DNA of 5,165 bases from Planctomycetaceae bacterium (GTDB taxonomy: Bacteria; Planctomycetota; Planctomycetia; Pirellulales; Pirellulaceae): the NCBI GenBank assembly GCA_007133715.1, contig SLMF01000708.1, forward strand, positions 1 to 5,165, read 5' to 3'. This document shows positions 4,981 through 5,165 of the stretch, in pieces. Every line of letters starts with the position of its first letter. Position 1 is the first letter of the stretch. The notes beneath the pieces were generated by a model that was given only the letters and a program-made list of their open reading frames with translations, did no database searches and was not told the origin of the DNA. A program made the translations under genes and the position numbers.

Positions 4981-5165
4981 TTAGGGGCTTCTAAAACTTC
5001 GATAATCCTCGGTTCCAATTGCTTTTTCGGCCGGTAGCGGTTGTTCTTCGTCCAGGTCCAGACAGCGGAGGGAATGGTTCTGGTTGACCCGATATCGATA
5101 GCCGCTTTCAGGACAGATCATGAGGCCGTCGGCGTCGGGAGCTGACAAGCGATGACCGTGACGAC
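4981..5165 (-). CDS. C-terminal end of an unrecognised protein (5' end outside window)
   Basis: On the - strand a frame enters at the right edge and stops at TAA 4983-4981, giving the last 60 residues. It contains DGLMICPESGYRYRVN and then LRCLDLDEEQPLPAEKAIG, ending FRSP. The Gly-, Tyr- and acid-rich pattern, with two separated cysteines, reads like a folded protein tail with a Pro-rich turn before the end. It is the only frame across 4981-5165 with this character. I do not recognise the family and propose no function. Its last ten coding and flanking bases belong to an inverted repeat that also ends the small ORF on the other strand. The gene is separated from the DUF1559 cluster by 590 bases, so it is probably not part of that operon. 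Confidence 0.65.
   Translation of the reverse strand, partial: RHGHRLSAPDADGLMICPESGYRYRVNQNHSLRCLDLDEEQPLPAEKAIGTEDYRSFRSP

Larger units (their letters stand above)
4799..4989. repeat. Segment of 191 bases bounded by imperfect terminal inverted repeats (MITE-like?)
   Basis: AGCCCCTAAC at 4799-4808 is repeated perfectly in inverted orientation at 4980-4989. Similarity continues inward to 4827 and 4962: about 21 identities in 29 aligned columns with one gap, ending in GTGGCC on both sides. The interior has no gene. No target-site duplication is obvious at the edges. The size and terminal repeats resemble a miniature transposable element, but a long-range RNA stem between convergent genes would look similar. 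Confidence 0.35.

Noticed and set aside
4752..5018. An 88-codon - strand frame overlapping the right-edge gene
   Set aside because: It begins at a TTG inside the right-edge gene in another frame, and the other frame reads as a better protein ending naturally at 4981.
1..5165. CRISPR array, tRNA, rRNA, or complete insertion sequence
   Set aside because: No regularly spaced direct repeats, no cloverleaf-like sequence, and no transposase motif were seen on either strand.

Overview
The window most likely comes from a planctomycete (Planctomycetota, perhaps Pirellulales-like) chromosome. The main evidence is two DUF1559 pseudopilin-like proteins, each with a prepilin-type N-terminus and an H-X9-DG motif, and each followed by a small lipoprotein with a carboxypeptidase-regulatory-like fold. 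DUF1559 is hugely expanded in this phylum. The DNA is moderately GC-rich. Gene assignments rest on motifs recognised by eye; no database search was run.

Left part (1-1246, + strand). The 3' end of an unrecognised gene stops at 162, and a long imperfect hairpin starts inside its stop codon. A roughly 220-base gap follows, with a small palindrome and a plausible sigma-70-type promoter. Then comes a complete 288-residue gene (380-1246) whose C-terminal region resembles the AcrVA2 anti-CRISPR family. A hairpin directly after its stop separates it from the convergent gene cluster.

Middle part (1336-4390, - strand, read right to left). Four genes alternate: DUF1559 (4390-3383), lipoprotein (3295-2876), DUF1559 (2820-1864), lipoprotein (1746-1336). 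This is a two-gene module present twice in tandem. The intergenic gaps are 87, 55 and 117 bases, which fits one operon, but the 117-base gap holds a 62-base imperfect hairpin that could lower expression of the last gene. All four products are predicted to leave the cytoplasm: the DUF1559 proteins as type IV pilin-like membrane-anchored proteins, the other two as lipoproteins. Their molecular function is unknown.

Right part (4391-5165). About 590 bases carry no confident gene. They hold the upstream region of the operon, one doubtful 72-residue + strand ORF (4591-4807), and a roughly 190-base segment bounded by imperfect inverted repeats. The 3' end of another unrecognised gene (4981 to beyond 5165, - strand) closes the window.

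The best leads are the AcrVA2-like gene, the tandem DUF1559/lipoprotein module, and the inverted-repeat segment whose ends supply the stop codons of two facing reading frames.
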